Positions 61,388 through 64,000 of a stretch of 64,000 nucleotides of DNA are shown here, piece after piece. Made by a program: the position numbers and the translations under genes. This stretch comes from Sphingomonas sanguinis NBRC 13937 (GTDB lineage: Bacteria > Pseudomonadota > Alphaproteobacteria > Sphingomonadales > Sphingomonadaceae): positions 1 through 64,000 of the forward strand of contig NZ_BCTY01000007.1 in the NCBI RefSeq assembly GCF_001591005.1, in the 5' to 3' direction. Below the pieces are notes generated by a model. That model had not been told where the DNA came from. It did no database searches and saw nothing but the letters and a program-made list of their open reading frames with translations. The first letter of the stretch is position 1. The number at the start of each line of letters is the position of its first letter.

Positions 61388-64000
61388 GCGACAAAATGCT
61401 CTCCGGCAAAGCTAGGCTGAGTAGGAAACGTCCGTCGACGCATTTCCGCTCCAGCTGCGCGCCCAATTGACGGGACGAGGTCTGGACGAGCAGCGTGCCG
61501 AAGCCTTTGCCCGTCTCTTCGTCGGGAAGCGTCCCGCCGGTTTCCGCCCATGTCAGGTGCAACTGCCCGTCGCTCAGCGTCCAGCTGACCGCCAGTTCGC
61601 CCGAGGGCTTCGCCAGCGCGCCATATTTGACCGAGTTCGTCGCCCATTCGTGCAGGATCAGCGCCAGCGGCGACAGGCACCGCCGGTCGACCAGCAGCTT
61701 CGGGCCGTCGATATGGATGGTCGACTGTCCCTGATAGGGGGCGATCGTCGCCTGCACCAAGGAGCCCAGGTCGATCGCCTGCTGTTCGCCCGCAGGCGAA
61801 GCGAGCGAATGGGCGCGGCCCAGCGTCGCGATCCGCTCGCGCACGTCGTCGGCCATCTCGGTCACGTCGTCATGCGAGCGCGCCGCGGCCGAGACGATGC
61901 CGGAGATGATCGCGAACAGGTTCTTCACCCGGTGGTTCATCTCGCGCAGCATCAGCTCGCGCGTCTCGGCGATGGCATATTCGGCGGTCACGTCGATCGA
62001 CACACCGACCATCCGGTGCGGTGCCGACGCGGTGACGACCCGGCCAAAGCCTTTGATCCAGCGTTCCTTGCCATCCAGGTCCAGACGGAAGGTCATCTCG
62101 AAATCGCCGCGCCCGGCCATCGCTTCTGCGAGCGCCAGCTCGACGCCCGGCCGGTCCTCGGGCACGATCCGGTCGAACACCTGCGCGACGCGGTCGGCAT
62201 CCTCCTGCTCGCCGAAGCCGAACAGGTGGCGGCCGGTTTCGTCCAGGATCATCTCGCCCGTGCCGCTGCGATACTCCCACACGCCGATGCCGCCCGCCTT
62301 GATGGCGAGATCCAGTCGCTCGCGCTCGGCGGCGAGTTCGCGCTCCATGCTCAGTGCATCGGTGATGTCGGTCAGGACCAGCGTCGCGCCGTCGATGCCG
62401 TCGCCCTGCGTACGATAGGGCAGGATGCGCAGCGATAGCGTCCGCTCGCCGTCACGCGTCGTCACCCGCTGCTGCGTCGTCGGGCCGCCCGCCGCGACAT
62501 CGGCCGCACCGTCGAGATAATCGGTGTTGGACAGCCGGGTGGAGACATCCGCCAGCAATCGCCCCCGGTCGCTGAGCTGCAACGGGAAGATCGACCGCGC
62601 CGCCTCGGTATAGCTGCGGATGCGCAGGTTCCGGTCGAGCACCACCACCGCGAGGTCGGTCGACTCAAAGAAGTTGCGCAGGTCGGAATTGGCGATGGTC
62701 AGCTGATCGACCTTGGTCTTCAGCTCGTCGTTGACGGTCGACAATTCCTCGTTGGTCGATTGAAGCTCCTCGTTCATCGACATCATTTCTTCGTTGGAGC
62801 TCTTCAGCTCCTCATTCGCCGTCTCCAGCTCCTCGACGGTCGAGCGCAGCCGGTGGCGGGTCAGGCGCAACTCGTCCTCCAGCGCCTCGATATGGTCGTC
62901 GCCGGGCTCCAGATCGGCCAGGTCGCTCGCCTCGATCGGGCTGAACGGTGCGCTGTCACGGAACAGGAACAGCAGCGATCCGTCGGTCATGGGATCGCAG
63001 ACGACCTCGACCTTCTGGACGCCGAACTCGGTCGTGACCGCCACGTCGCGCGCCGCGATCCGCTTGCGCGCGTCGCGGGCCTGGCGGAGCATCGGGCCGA
63101 TCACCTCGCGCAGGCCGGGGCGCGCCAGCGTCACCGCACTCGATCCGCCCGCACGAGTCACGGGGAAATTGAAATAACGGCTGAGCTTGCCGAATGCCGC
63201 CAGGATGGCGCCATCCTGGTCTACCACCATGCTGGGCGGGGCATAACGATCGACGATGCGGCGCATCATCATGCTCTCGTCATTACTTCCCGCGGTGCCG
63301 TCGCGCTCGCCCCGTTCGCCGCGCCGACGCGGGCTGCGGTTCATGCCGCCGGGCAGGTCGATGGGATAGGAGGGCGAACCCGGCGACCGCTCGAACAGTC
63401 GCGCATGGCCGTCGATCGCGGGGAAGAGATGGTCGAACCGCCCGACGCTTTCCGACGGTCCGAGGAACAGATAGCCGCCGGGTCGCAGCGCATAATGGAG
63501 CAGCGGCAGCACCGATTGCTGCTACCGGTCGTCGAAATAGATCAGCAGGTTGCGGCACGACACCAGGTCGATCCGCGAAAAGGGCGGGTCCTTGACCAGG
63601 CTGTGGTTGGAAAAGCGGATCATGTCGCGGATCGACGCGGCGATGGTGAACCGCTCGGCATGCGGCATGGTGTAACGTTCGCGCAAAGGCGCGGGGATGT
63701 CGGCCAACGCCGAGGCCGGATAGCTGCCCTCGCGCGCGATCTGCAGCATCTGTTCGTCGATATCGGTCGCGAAGATCTGCACCGCCAGCGGCTGGCCGGT
63801 CTCGCGCGCGGCTTCGGCGAACAGCATCGCGATGCTATAGGCTTCTTCGCCGCTGGAGCAGCCGGGTACCCAGATGCGGATATCCTCGTCCGGGTCGCGA
63901 TGGCGGGTCAGCGGCTCGATCGCCTTGGTGCGCAACGTCTCGAACAATTCGGCATCACGGAAGAAGCGCGTGACGTTGATCAGCAGGTCGCGGAACAGCG
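61380..64000 (-). pseudogene. CheR-PAS-HWE histidine kinase gene interrupted by in-frame TAG, 5' part off window
   Basis: The reading frame runs from the window edge. A CheR methyltransferase part ('VPGCSSGEEAYSIAM', 'DLVSCRNLLIYFDD') stops at a TAG (63522-63524, minus strand) and continues in the same frame as 'QQSVLPLLHYALRPGGYLFLGPSE', the normal continuation of this domain. After it come a coiled coil of 'NEEL' heptads, two PAS domains, and an HWE-type kinase with 'NHRVKNLFAI', 'HEWATNSVKYGAL' and 'WAETGG' (the WxE motif). One base change (for example from CAG or TTG) explains the stop. The 3' piece (61380-63512) could be made by re-initiation and would retain PAS and kinase domains. A CheB part may precede it outside the window. 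Confidence 0.85.

Noticed and set aside
1..64000. tRNA, rRNA, CRISPR arrays, insertion sequences, integrases
   Set aside because: Looked for typical repeats, transposase motifs and RNA-gene-like sequence. None could be supported.

Overview
This 64 kb window looks chromosomal and comes from a GC-rich alphaproteobacterium, most likely a sphingomonad (Sphingomonas or a close relative). The evidence is six TonB-dependent receptors, three FecI/FecR-type sigma/anti-sigma pairs, Xanthomonas-Caulobacter-type glycan receptors, a type III polyketide synthase coupled to an isoprenylcysteine-methyltransferase-like enzyme, HWE-family signalling, and a GC-rich REP-like palindrome pair. No rRNA, tRNA, CRISPR array, insertion sequence or phage gene was found. 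Taxonomy is inferred from gene content only.

Layout. 0-4.2 kb: FecI/FecR/FecA-type surface-signalling locus (minus strand). 4.3-6.1 kb: a small cysteine-rich secreted protein, then the methyltransferase/type III PKS pair, divergent from an MFS exporter (6.2-7.8 kb). 8.1-10.2 kb: siderophore-type TonB receptor behind a Fur-like site. 10.4-19.4 kb (plus): the most striking region, a probable self-contained haem-acquisition operon made of ECF sigma factor, FecR, STN-bearing TonB receptor, a secreted hemophilin-like cargo, its Slam (type XI) outer-membrane exporter, a dedicated TonB, haem oxygenase and a YbaN/DUF454 membrane protein. 19.5-36.4 kb: a glycan-utilisation region with GH115 and GH2 enzymes, a GH89 alpha-N-acetylglucosaminidase translationally coupled to a heparan-alpha-glucosaminide N-acetyltransferase-like protein, two TonB receptors and a third sigma/FecR pair. 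36.7-40.1 kb: a class A acid phosphatase-like protein with an altered catalytic motif and an STN-type receptor.

40.3-47.2 kb: a tightly overlapped 5-oxoproline/hydantoin module (fused 5-oxoprolinase, DUF969 and DUF979 membrane proteins, DUF2891 protein) next to a FadR-type regulator. 47.2-51.9 kb: glycerol catabolism, with glpR-glpD divergent from glpK-tpiA around GlpR-like operator palindromes. 51.9-60.8 kb: a two-component system (NtrC-like regulator with a degenerate Walker A and no GAFTGA loop) divergent from a tripartite ABC efflux operon (adaptor, ATPase, DUF2807 protein, MacB/FtsX-like permease, TolC). 60.9-61.0 kb: a REPIN-like nested inverted repeat. 61.0-64.0 kb: a single-domain response regulator and a CheR-PAS-HWE kinase gene interrupted by an in-frame amber codon and running off the window edge.

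How the parts fit: the haem operon appears to couple sensing, export of a haem-scavenging protein, energised re-uptake and haem degradation in one transcription unit. The glycan region pairs outer-membrane import with periplasmic hydrolases. The PKS/methyltransferase pair beside an exporter suggests production and export of an alkylpyrone- or alkylresorcinol-type lipid. Product calls rest on reading motifs in the translated sequence; no database search was possible.
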